Part shown: positions 1 to 6,000 of the stretch, one piece after another
Layout: each line of letters opens with the position of its first letter
Numbering within the stretch: the first letter of the stretch is position 1
NCBI GenBank assembly: GCA_030638785.1
Contig: DAOWDY010000111.1
Location: forward strand, 1-7,434
DNA length: 7,434 nt
Reading direction: 5' to 3'
Origin: Candidatus Thorarchaeota archaeon
GTDB lineage: Archaea > Asgardarchaeota > Thorarchaeia > Thorarchaeales > Thorarchaeaceae
Notes under the pieces: model-generated
What the model saw: only the letters and a program-made list of their open reading frames with translations
Told to the model about the DNA's origin: nothing
Databases searched by the model: none
Position numbers and translations under genes: made by a program

Positions 1-1
1 A

Positions 2-580
2 TTAGGAAACGGACGAGCTAGAGTGGGAATTGCATCTCGTGATAGGCCGAAACAGAGATTGCAGGCATCCATGAAACATCTTTCGATCATGAGTACACGA
101 CTTCGAGGTGCTAAGATTGTGAGAGGGTTCGGCGGGATTGTATTGGTAGGGATGCCAATCAAGAAGACTGTAGAGGGTGGTTTTCTCGCAGTAGGGGATG
201 CAGCGGGTATCGTAAAAGCTACTACAGGAGGCGGTGTTGTTGTCGGGGGGACAGCAGCAGAGATTGCAGGAAAAGTTGTTTCCAATGCATTATCTAAACT
301 AGATGGGAAGATAAATCTAGATAGTTACGAGCGCTCTTGGCGGTCAATTCTACAGAGAGACCTGCGCACAATGTATCTTGCACAACGTGCAATAACTTCT
401 CTATCTGATCGGGGATTGGATGAACTCATCAAAGGGGCTGATGACATGAGCCTGTTGGATGTTGTGAAGAGGGAAGGAGATATGGATATGCAAGGGAAGG
501 TCATCACTAGTCTTCTGAAGAATCCAAGCATAATATCGTTAGGTTTCAGGGTAATTCGATTCTTGAATCCGTTTCTGTGA
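2..580 (+). CDS. Geranylgeranyl reductase family FAD-dependent oxidoreductase, C-terminal part (5' end cut by window)
   Basis: The frame is open from base 2 to the TGA at 578-580, giving 192 visible residues. Full-length family members are usually about 390-450 residues, so roughly half is missing upstream. The visible part carries the second FAD-binding signature of the family: GGFLAVGDAAG (visible residues 59-69), followed at once by a Gly-rich stretch (TTGGG...GG, about 74-84). Near the start, GRARVGIA matches the strand that precedes the hydrophobic substrate region. A helical C-terminal segment with aromatic and basic residues (SYERSW, then FLNPFL at the end) fits the membrane-associated end of these enzymes. 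Family members saturate geranylgeranyl double bonds in archaeal ether lipids or related isoprenoids, using FAD and a reductant. The exact substrate cannot be told from this fragment. The GTG at 23 is internal to the conserved domain and is not the real start. Confidence 0.88.
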   Translation, partial: LGNGRARVGIASRDRPKQRLQASMKHLSIMSTRLRGAKIVRGFGGIVLVGMPIKKTVEGGFLAVGDAAGIVKATTGGGVVVGGTAAEIAGKVVSNALSKLDGKINLDSYERSWRSILQRDLRTMYLAQRAITSLSDRGLDELIKGADDMSLLDVVKREGDMDMQGKVITSLLKNPSIISLGFRVIRFLNPFL

Positions 581-593
581 TGATATAGCCACA

Positions 594-601
594 CCTTTAT
601 C
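594..601 (+). promoter_or_regulatory. Probable TATA box of pus10
   Basis: The sequence CTTTATCA lies in the 60-base gap after the reductase gene. With the usual archaeal distance of about 25-28 bases from TATA centre to transcription start, the transcript would begin near 622-627. That is downstream of the ATG at 617 and upstream of the ATG at 641, so it supports the later start codon. It closely resembles CTTTTATCA upstream of the DUF655 gene. The call rests on sequence and spacing only. Confidence 0.45.
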
Positions 602-628
602 AATCGACTTTGAAGAATGGGTTGTCTA

Positions 629-633
629 AGGTG
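629..633 (+). promoter_or_regulatory. Ribosome binding site deciding the pus10 start
   Basis: AGGTG matches the anti-Shine-Dalgarno of archaeal 16S rRNA and sits 7 bases before the ATG at 641. The alternative ATG at 617 has no comparable site at a proper distance. Together with the TATA box at 594-601, this favours 641 as the start. Confidence 0.5.
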
Positions 634-640
634 TAATCAG

Positions 641-2014
641 ATGGATGCTACCCGTCACAACATAATGGCCAAGGTTGAGAGGCTATTAGATAAGCATCCA
701 ATCTGTGACCAATGCCTGGGACGTCAATTCGCTTGGTTGAGTACTGATACAACCAATGCACACCGTGGTCAATCCCTGAAACTTGCTCTGTCAATGAGCG
801 CTGATGAACATCTCAAACATGAGGATAAAGAAACAGGAGAAAGACTTCTAATATCTCTCGCAGAAAATGGAATGTTCAATCCAGCAAAGCAACTTTGTGA
901 GAAGAACAAGTTTGGGTTTCAAGTTATAGATCATTGTTATCTGTGCACACTTGGTAGTGAAGGCATCTTCGAGAGGATTCCTCGAATTGTTCAGAGGGTT
1001 CAGGATGCTATTTCTTCAGTAGAATTCACTACATTTCTCGTTGGATCTTCTCCAGATCCCATCTTGGTCGAAAAACAGGATGAATTACGGGCCAATTTTG
1101 AACTGCTGGATGCTGAAACTCTGAAATCGGACTTCAATCGTGAACTGGGAAAGGAACTAGCAAGAGTTTTGGATAGAGAAGTGGATTTCGAACGTCCAGA
1201 CTTGGTCGTGTTCTATGACATGGTTAAGGATCATGTAGAACTTCGTATCAATCCCGTCTTCATTTTTGGAAGATATAATAAACTCGAGAGAGGAATCCCT
1301 CAGAGTAGGTGGGACTGTGGTGAGTGCAATGGAAGGGGATGTGATTCTTGCGGAGGTACTGGACGCAAGTATCAAGATTCTGTTTCTGAATACATTGGTA
1401 TCCCTGCCAAAGACGCACTTCATGGTTCTAAATTCAAAGTACATGCAGCAGGACGAGAAGATATTGATGTACTGATGCTTGGTAATGGGAGACCCTTCGT
1501 AATTGAAATCTCAAAGCCTACGATTCGAAAACCAAATTTAGAGAAGCTTGCAGCGCTCATTAATGAGCACGCGAAGGGAAAAGTGGAGGTCACCGGTCTT
1601 GCAATCTCCACAAGGAAACGGTTTCAACAGCTAAAGAGTGAATCTTCGGAGAATGTCAAGGAGTATCAAGCCATTATACAGACGGAAGAAGAGTTCGCTG
1701 AGGAAGACCTAGTAAAGGCGGTAGAGCGTCTTGCAGGGGTTACTATTGAGCAGAGAACTCCGAATCGTGTTGCTCATAGGAGAAGCGACTTGGTGAGAAA
1801 AAAACAAGTCAATGAAGTGAAACTTAAGAAGATTGAATCCAAAAAGATTGACGGTTTCTTTAGAGTGCAAGGTGGAACTTACGTCAAAGAATTGGTCTCC
1901 GGTGATGAAGGAAGGACCTCTCCCTCATTGACAGAAGTTCTTGGTACGTCCTGTATCTGTATTCTACTAGATGTAGTCGGAATTCATTCAAGACAAACAG
2001 ACCATAATCTTTAA
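641..2014 (+). CDS. pus10: tRNA pseudouridine(54/55) synthase Pus10
   Basis: Archaeal Pus10 converts U55, and in many archaea also U54, of the tRNA T-arm to pseudouridine, replacing bacterial TruB. From the ATG at 641 the protein has 457 residues. Two CxxC pairs (Cys22/Cys25 in CDQCLGRQFA, Cys99/Cys102 in HCYLC) match the four-cysteine zinc site of the N-terminal RNA-binding (THUMP-containing) part. Next come IFGRYNKLERGIPQ and a second cysteine cluster, CGECNGRGCDSC (Cys226, 229, 234, 237), found in archaeal members. The catalytic motif GREDIDV carries the probable nucleophile Asp274, followed by LGNGRPFVIEI. Further C-terminal are RTPNRVAHRRSD (from about residue 372) and GGTYVKELVSGDEGR (from about 411), both highly characteristic. 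An in-frame ATG at 617 would add 8 residues, but it lies upstream of the expected transcription start and has a poorer ribosome site. The gap to rpl21e is 92 bases. Family assignment is firm; only the start is debatable. Confidence 0.95.
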   Translation: MDATRHNIMAKVERLLDKHPICDQCLGRQFAWLSTDTTNAHRGQSLKLALSMSADEHLKHEDKETGERLLISLAENGMFNPAKQLCEKNKFGFQVIDHCYLCTLGSEGIFERIPRIVQRVQDAISSVEFTTFLVGSSPDPILVEKQDELRANFELLDAETLKSDFNRELGKELARVLDREVDFERPDLVVFYDMVKDHVELRINPVFIFGRYNKLERGIPQSRWDCGECNGRGCDSCGGTGRKYQDSVSEYIGIPAKDALHGSKFKVHAAGREDIDVLMLGNGRPFVIEISKPTIRKPNLEKLAALINEHAKGKVEVTGLAISTRKRFQQLKSESSENVKEYQAIIQTEEEFAEEDLVKAVERLAGVTIEQRTPNRVAHRRSDLVRKKQVNEVKLKKIESKKIDGFFRVQGGTYVKELVSGDEGRTSPSLTEVLGTSCICILLDVVGIHSRQTDHNL

Positions 2015-2106
2015 GTTGCTACTCCAGAGGTCAAGCTGAGCCTTGGTCATGCAGTGTCCCCTTTTTCTGTTACACCGAGGAACAATGGACAAAAAGTTGA
2101 TGCCCT

Positions 2107-2403
2107 ATGGTCAAAAAGAGTCATGGATTTCGTGCACGCACACGCAGTCTAATGAGCAAGAGAGTGCGAACGAGAGGTTTGGGACCTGTGAGCACGGTTC
2201 TAACCGACTATGAGGTAGGCGACCGAGTCAACATAGTGATTGACCCTGCTATACACAAAGGAATGCCACACCGCAGATACCAAGGTAGAACTGGTGTGGT
2301 GAAAGGGAAGAGAGGACGAGCTATCGAAGTAGATGTAAAGATGGGTAATGCTCTAAAGTCACTCATCATAAGACCTGAGCATCTTCGTCCAAGTAGAGGC
2401 TGA
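2107..2403 (+). CDS. rpl21e: 50S ribosomal protein L21e (eL21)
   Basis: This 98-residue basic protein of the large ribosomal subunit is shared by archaea and eukaryotes and absent from bacteria. The family hallmarks are all visible. The N-terminus is basic (MVKKSHGFRARTR), then YEVGDRVNIVID (about 35-46) opens the SH3-like barrel. KGMPHRRYQGRTG (51-63) is the most conserved segment, and the protein ends in IIRPEHLRPSRG. Length is typical for archaeal eL21. The start at 2107 gives the standard N-terminus, yet the upstream sequence has only a poor Shine-Dalgarno match. An out-of-frame ATG lies 22 bases upstream. rpoF begins 10 bases after the stop, so the two are almost certainly cotranscribed. 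This is the first gene of the conserved rpl21e-rpoF-DUF655-ksgA block. Confidence 0.97.
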   Translation: MVKKSHGFRARTRSLMSKRVRTRGLGPVSTVLTDYEVGDRVNIVIDPAIHKGMPHRRYQGRTGVVKGKRGRAIEVDVKMGNALKSLIIRPEHLRPSRG

Positions 2404-2413
2404 GGGGAGTAGA

Positions 2414-2749
2414 ATGCCGAAGGAAATTGTAGGTGAGGAGGAAGTTACACTCCCACAAGTCAAGAAATTACTATCAAAGCGCGGTAAGGAGAGTGAGCTA
2501 TCCTTCCAGCAGTCAATTACATTTGAACATGCTTCCACCTTCGCAAAGATGGCTCCTGCTGTTGCAACAAAGCTTGTAGCTAGACTCATGAAGAATTATA
2601 ATCTTTCAAGATTCCAAGCTGTACAGATAGTAAACATTGCACCAGTCAATGTGGAGGAACTCAAGACTATCTTGGATACAAAATCAACGGACCTCACCGA
2701 GGAGCAACAACTTGAGATTGTTGGAGTTGTTGAGAGCAATCGATCATAG
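2414..2749 (+). CDS. rpoF: DNA-directed RNA polymerase subunit F (Rpo4, Rpb4 homologue)
   Basis: At 111 residues this matches the usual size of archaeal RpoF. The family partners with RpoE (Rpo7/Rpb7) to form the stalk of archaeal RNA polymerase, which helps promoter opening, RNA binding and termination. The supporting sequence is a Rpb4/HRDC-like helical fold: TLPQVKKLLSKR near the N-terminus, an FEHASTFAKM region, LVARLMKNYNLSRFQAVQIVNIAP (about 54-77), then VEELKTILDTK and a final helix with LTEEQQLEIVGVVES. The pattern of an Ala/Ile-rich helix followed by NIAP and an EEL helix is typical. A strong GAGGGGAG site (2402-2409) overlaps the rpl21e stop and serves the ATG at 2414, indicating coupled expression. 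The next gene follows after 115 bases with its own likely promoter. Confidence 0.92.
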   Translation: MPKEIVGEEEVTLPQVKKLLSKRGKESELSFQQSITFEHASTFAKMAPAVATKLVARLMKNYNLSRFQAVQIVNIAPVNVEELKTILDTKSTDLTEEQQLEIVGVVESNRS

Positions 2750-2801
2750 TCATGAGTCGACATTTACAAGAGGCGCCTTTGATACTGCTTTTCCCGATTG
2801 A

Positions 2802-2810
2802 CTTTTATCA
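2802..2810 (+). promoter_or_regulatory. Probable TATA box upstream of the DUF655 gene
   Basis: CTTTTATCA lies in the 115-base gap after rpoF, about 55-63 bases before the DUF655 ATG. The predicted transcription start is near 2831-2836, giving a leader of about 30 bases that contains the AGGAGC ribosome site at 2851-2856. It is almost identical to the element before pus10. If real, the conserved cluster is split into rpl21e-rpoF and DUF655-ksgA-hemK2 transcripts. Confidence 0.45.
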
Positions 2811-2864
2811 TTAACAATACAATTCATGGTTGATGTGGTCTGACATAGTCAGGAGCGATAATAA

Positions 2865-3476
2865 ATGGAGGATTCTCAAAACAGAGCATTCGAGACCCAT
2901 GCATATGTCTTGGCAGTCATACCACCGAAGGTCTTTTTGCGTGACAATAGGCCTCGAGGAGAAACCGTAGTTCAAGCATTAGGTGAGAGTTTCTTTACAT
3001 TGCTCGAACTTGCTCCGAGATATGGGACAACTCTTCATCCACAGGAGAGGGTGCCAATTCATAGAAATGCCAAGGGGAAGATAGACCATGTAAGGAGACG
3101 TATCTTCTATGACGACTTGGCTCCTGAGAGCTCTTCAGAACTTCCACTAGTAATTGAAATGATTGTCACAAAACATGAGCACAAATTTGTTCAGTTTTTC
3201 AATGAAGCAAAGCCCCTTACAACAAGAATGCATTCTCTTCAATTACTACCTGGCATTGGACAGACACTGATGTGGGCAATTCTAGAAGAGAGGAAGCAAA
3301 AACCATTCAAGAATTTCGAAGATATTGCATCTCGAACCAAACTACAACAACCCAAGAAGGTTATCACTGCACGGATCATTGACGAGCTACAAGAAGATGT
3401 CAAGAGATGGCTCTTTGTTAGGCCTCCAAGAAGAGACGAGGATGACAGAGACAGAGATAGACCCCCTCGAAGGTAG
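2865..3476 (+). CDS. DUF655 family protein with helix-hairpin-helix motif; function unknown
   Basis: This 203-residue protein belongs to the archaeal DUF655 family, recognised from its sequence and its place between rpoF and ksgA. The N-terminal half (HAYVLAVIP, about 12-20, to IFYDDLAP, 80-87) looks like a beta-rich domain. The central part carries a helix-hairpin-helix nucleic-acid-binding motif: LQLLPGIGQTLMWAILEERK (125-144), followed by KPFKNFEDIASR, as in DNA repair and RNA-binding HhH proteins. The C-terminal 17 residues (187-203) are a charged Arg/Asp/Pro tail, PPRRDEDDRDRDRPPRR, probably disordered and able to contact RNA. AGGAGC at 2851-2856 sits 8 bases before the ATG. ksgA starts only 12 bases after the stop, so the two are likely cotranscribed. 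A role in ribosome biogenesis or in linking RNA polymerase to ribosome assembly is inference from neighbours; no enzyme motif is visible. Confidence 0.9.
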   Translation: MEDSQNRAFETHAYVLAVIPPKVFLRDNRPRGETVVQALGESFFTLLELAPRYGTTLHPQERVPIHRNAKGKIDHVRRRIFYDDLAPESSSELPLVIEMIVTKHEHKFVQFFNEAKPLTTRMHSLQLLPGIGQTLMWAILEERKQKPFKNFEDIASRTKLQQPKKVITARIIDELQEDVKRWLFVRPPRRDEDDRDRDRPPRR

Positions 3477-3488
3477 AACCTGTGACAG

Positions 3489-4361
3489 GTGAGCCTCCTG
3501 CACGATAATGACATTAAATCATTACTCAGAAAATATTCGGTGAAGCCTAGAAAAGAGATGGGACAGAGTTTTCTTAATTCTCAGATCATTGCTAGGCAGA
3601 TAGTGACTTCTGCGGAGATCTCTCAGAGTGATCGAATATTAGAGATTGGTGGGGGATTGGGAATCCTCACCAATATATTGGCAGGAGTGGCGGATAGTGT
3701 AACCGTCATCGAGCTGGAGATGGGATTGGTCAATGCGCTAAAAGATATTTTTTCTGAGTCTGAAAATGTGAAGATTATTCACGGGGACGCTCTGACAGTT
3801 GACCTTCCTAAGTTTGACAAGATAGTTGCTAATCTTCCCTACAGTATATCATCTGAAATTACTTTCAGACTTCTCAAGGAAGCAAAATTCGAACTGGGTA
3901 TCTTGATGTATCAGAAGGAGTTCTCTCGGAGATTACTTTCAAGTCCTGGAAGTTCAGAATATTCCAGACTATCAATTGATTTCCAGTATCTGGGTAAAGC
4001 CACCCATTTGATGGATGTAAAAGCTAGAAACTTTTACCCAGTGCCTTCAGTGGATTCTTCTGTTCTCAAAGTCATCAAGAGAGATACTGGACCAATGGCG
4101 AAAAATTCTGAGATCTTTTTCTGGATGGTGCACGGACTCTATTCGTATCCCAATAAGCAGCTACGCAAAGCCATGAAGATTTGGTTCAAGAATCTTGGAA
4201 GACCCAATCTAGCAGACGGTCTCTTTTCACGACTTGATGATGTGAATAAAACAGACCGACTAAGAACACTGTCACTTGAAACCCTTGTGCGGTTATCAGA
4301 TGTGATTCAGAAGCTGGTTGAATCTGGAGACCTACCAGGTCCAAGGGGAGATTCAATATGA
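3489..4361 (+). CDS. ksgA: 16S rRNA (adenine-N6,N6)-dimethyltransferase KsgA/Dim1
   Basis: KsgA/Dim1 dimethylates two adjacent adenines in the 3' terminal helix of 16S rRNA, using S-adenosylmethionine, late in small-subunit assembly. The 290-residue product shows the family motifs in order: KEMGQSFL (22-29), the SAM-binding loop ILEIGGGLGILT (50-61), the acidic VIELE (73-77), GDAL (99-102) and the catalytic NLPY (115-118). After these come LMYQKEFSRRL and FYPVPSVDSSVLKV, typical of the catalytic domain end, then a helical C-terminal domain. The start chosen is a GTG that gives a normal-length N-terminus. It is unusual because the best Shine-Dalgarno-like string, AGGTGA (3487-3492), overlaps the GTG itself; CTG at 3498 is a non-standard alternative. 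The gene begins 12 bases after DUF655 and its last bases overlap the next gene (ATGA), showing translational coupling. Confidence 0.95.
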   Translation: MSLLHDNDIKSLLRKYSVKPRKEMGQSFLNSQIIARQIVTSAEISQSDRILEIGGGLGILTNILAGVADSVTVIELEMGLVNALKDIFSESENVKIIHGDALTVDLPKFDKIVANLPYSISSEITFRLLKEAKFELGILMYQKEFSRRLLSSPGSSEYSRLSIDFQYLGKATHLMDVKARNFYPVPSVDSSVLKVIKRDTGPMAKNSEIFFWMVHGLYSYPNKQLRKAMKIWFKNLGRPNLADGLFSRLDDVNKTDRLRTLSLETLVRLSDVIQKLVESGDLPGPRGDSI

Positions 4362-4948
4362 TGCGATCTATCCTCAAGATAGATGTCTTCCCAGATGTAT
4401 ATCCTCCCGCCGAGGACACTTTTCTCCTACTAGATTCGATTGACACAAAGCCAAGTGACCGAGCGCTCGAAGTTGGATCAGGAACAGGATACGTTGCTTT
4501 GCACTTGTGTCAGGCAGTGAGTCAGGTTATTGCAATTGATATCTCATTTGCTGCGGTAAGAAACACTATAGCAAATGTCCGAACAAATTCTCTACAAAAC
4601 AAGTGTACCGTGATCCAGTCCGAGATGCTCACTGGTCTTAGCCCAAGGGAAAAGTTCTCAATCATTGCATTTAATCCTCCATATTTACCAGCTGAGGAAG
4701 GTGGTACTTCACTTGATCACGCATTGATTGGCGGGGAAGTAGGTATCGAACTTACTGAAAGGTTCATTCGACAGGCAGTGGAGTACTTGCAACCAGAAGG
4801 CAGGTTGTACGTCGTTGTTTCTTCACTTGCGGATGTCGAAACTATTGAGCGTGTCATGAATTCCTGTTCTTTATCTACAGAGATTGTCGGTGAAACTCCG
4901 CTATTCTTTGAAAAACTACAAATTATGCGAGGTGTCCTGAAGAATTAG
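4358..4948 (+). CDS. hemK2: HemK2/Mtq2-type protein glutamine N5-methyltransferase (probable release factor aRF1 methylase)
   Basis: This 196-residue class I SAM-dependent methyltransferase is of the short HemK2 (N6AMT1/Mtq2) type. It lacks the N-terminal helical domain of bacterial PrmC. Visible motifs are the family-typical VYPPAEDTFLLLD (14-26), the SAM loop LEVGSGTGYVAL (37-48), the acidic IAIDIS (58-63) and the catalytic NPPYLP (106-111) that binds the planar amide. A GGEVGIELTERFI segment and a conserved C-terminal strand follow. In eukaryotes and studied archaea this family methylates the Gln of the GGQ motif of release factor eRF1/aRF1, acting with the small zinc protein Trm112. That role is inferred here from family. 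The ATG at 4358 overlaps the ksgA stop by four bases, with an AAGGGGAG site (4343-4350) inside ksgA. A second ATG directly follows at 4361. Confidence 0.9.
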   Translation: MMRSILKIDVFPDVYPPAEDTFLLLDSIDTKPSDRALEVGSGTGYVALHLCQAVSQVIAIDISFAAVRNTIANVRTNSLQNKCTVIQSEMLTGLSPREKFSIIAFNPPYLPAEEGGTSLDHALIGGEVGIELTERFIRQAVEYLQPEGRLYVVVSSLADVETIERVMNSCSLSTEIVGETPLFFEKLQIMRGVLKN

Positions 4949-4963
4949 GACCTAAGGAAACCG

Positions 4964-4973
4964 TTTTATAATA
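4964..4973 (+). promoter_or_regulatory. Probable promoter (BRE plus TATA) of the FKBP gene
   Basis: GTTTTATAAT is preceded by a purine-rich GGAAA (4956-4960) that could act as a BRE for transcription factor B. The predicted transcription start is near 4993-4997, giving a leader of about 30 bases that contains GGGAG (5015-5019), 6 bases before the ATG. This is the best promoter match in the window. Confidence 0.5.
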
Positions 4974-5025
4974 ACACCGAGCAGGGCCGCAGAGAACAGC
5001 AAAATGCCCAGAGAGGGAGTCAGAT

Positions 5026-5838
5026 ATGTCTACTAATGATTCAGCTGCAAAAGCTAAGAAAAAACCTGTTGCAAAAAAGAAACCGACTGGCAAGAAGACA
5101 ACTAAGACCACCAAGAAGAAGGATGAAACCGTTGTGGGTGAGAAGAGTCTCCTTTACATTGATTACACGGCTCATACAAAAGAGGATGACTTCTACTTCG
5201 ATACCACAAGTGAAGATGTTGCAAAAGAGAAGGAAATCCACAAGGAGAATGAACGCTACGAACCTATGCTTGTTGCCATTGGATGGAATTGGTTGTTAGC
5301 GGCATTAGAAGAAGAGCTAGTTGGCATGAAAGTGGGAAACAGTAAAACGATTGAAATCCCGCCCGAAAAGGGCGCTGGTAAAAGAGATCCTAACCTTATC
5401 AAGAAAATAGCATTGACCAAACTCCACAAGGCAGGTGCCCGTGGCTACAAGGGAGAGGAAGTCACTTTCGGTCGTGAGCGAGGTGTCATCACAACCGTGC
5501 TTGGGCGAACTGTGAGAGTTGATTTTAACCCTCCACTTGCTGGAAAGACTCTGATTTTTGATGTGACAGTGAAAGAGATAATATCGAACCCTGCTGACAA
5601 GATTCTTGCTGTTGTGAAGAGAAGGATCCCAGCCATTCCCAGTGAGCAGTTCAAGGTATCAATCACAGGCAAGACTATCACCATTGAGCTACCAAAAGAG
5701 TCACGATATATTGAGAATATTCAATATGGTGAAATCGGAATAGCTGCTGATTCGCTCAAAGTTGTGGAAAAAGCCAAAGAGGTCAAGCTAATCACAATAT
5801 GGCCTCGTCCTGAAGAATCGAAAGAGAATGTAACATAA
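5026..5838 (+). CDS. Long archaeal FKBP-type peptidyl-prolyl cis-trans isomerase with lysine-rich N-terminal tail
   Basis: FKBP isomerases speed up proline isomerisation and act as folding chaperones. The 270-residue product has three parts. Residues 1-35 are a basic, low-complexity tail: 13 lysines between 9 and 32, with AKKKP twice (10-14, 16-20), resembling histone H1 tails. Residues about 41-187 are the FKBP domain with an insert-in-flap of the SlyD type: LLYIDYTAH, FYFDTT (56-61), VAIGWNWLLAALEEELVGMK (83-102), GYKGEEVTFG and VDFNPPLAGKTLIFDV (165-180). About 188-260 is a C-terminal domain of the kind seen in the longer archaeal FKBPs. Where relatives usually have PE-x-x-Tyr/Phe-G-x-RD, this protein reads PEKGAGKRD (113-121), so the aromatic residue is Ala. 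There is no signal peptide, so it is cytosolic or nucleoid-associated. It has its own promoter upstream and a hairpin terminator downstream. Confidence 0.92.
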   Translation: MSTNDSAAKAKKKPVAKKKPTGKKTTKTTKKKDETVVGEKSLLYIDYTAHTKEDDFYFDTTSEDVAKEKEIHKENERYEPMLVAIGWNWLLAALEEELVGMKVGNSKTIEIPPEKGAGKRDPNLIKKIALTKLHKAGARGYKGEEVTFGRERGVITTVLGRTVRVDFNPPLAGKTLIFDVTVKEIISNPADKILAVVKRRIPAIPSEQFKVSITGKTITIELPKESRYIENIQYGEIGIAADSLKVVEKAKEVKLITIWPRPEESKENVT

Positions 5839-5851
5839 TTGTCAAATGCGC

Positions 5852-5900
5852 CTACATGGAGCAGTTTAGCTCCATGTAGAGTCATTTATGCTCTTTTTTT
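5852..5900 (+). terminator. Hairpin plus T-run transcription terminator after the FKBP gene
   Basis: CTACATGGAGC (5852-5862) and GCTCCATGTAG (5869-5879) form a perfect 11-bp stem with a 6-base loop, AGTTTA. A run of seven T follows at 5894-5900, after a 14-base spacer. It lies 14 bases past the FKBP stop and ahead of the psmB promoter, the place expected for a transcript end. Archaea mostly terminate at T-runs without a hairpin, so the stem may instead protect the RNA 3' end. Because the T-run is not adjacent to the stem, it is not a classical bacterial intrinsic terminator. Confidence 0.65.
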
Positions 5901-5921
5901 GATTTAGTACCCTTACACAAT

Positions 5922-5932
5922 GTTTTAATACA
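5922..5932 (+). promoter_or_regulatory. Probable TATA box of psmB
   Basis: GTTTTAATACA lies 69-79 bases before the psmB ATG and just past the terminator T-run. The predicted transcription start is near 5950-5955, with a leader of about 50 bases. The leader carries GGGAG (5987-5991), 9 bases before the ATG at 6001. Confidence 0.45.
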
Positions 5933-6000
5933 ATTCACTAAAAACAGCTAATTGTCACTAGTTCTCCGAGACTTAATCTCTATAATGGGAGTTACTCGAT

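Noticed and set aside
23..580. GTG at 23 as the start of a small 185-residue protein
   Set aside because: The frame is open to base 2 and the upstream residues (GRAR before VGIA) belong to the conserved reductase domain, so the gene is cut by the window edge.
325..603. Open frame on the minus strand over the end of the reductase gene
   Set aside because: It lies entirely opposite a conserved coding region plus its short gap and shows no recognisable protein features. The other minus-strand frames inside pus10, DUF655, FKBP, psmB and aCPSF1 were rejected for the same reason.
1911..1917. C-box-like GTGATGA as part of a C/D guide RNA
   Set aside because: It lies inside the conserved SGDEGR motif of pus10 and I see no matching D box or C'/D' pair at the right spacing.
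2015..2106. Terminator, promoter or small RNA between pus10 and rpl21e
   Set aside because: Only a 5-T run (2062-2066), a TTTAAG at the pus10 stop and a 4-bp stem (CAAG/CTTG) are visible. None is strong enough to call.
5036..5299. Second long + strand frame overlapping the FKBP start, very rich in Arg/Lys
   Set aside because: It is a frame-shifted reading of the lysine-rich tail codons; the in-frame protein has the conserved FKBP domain.
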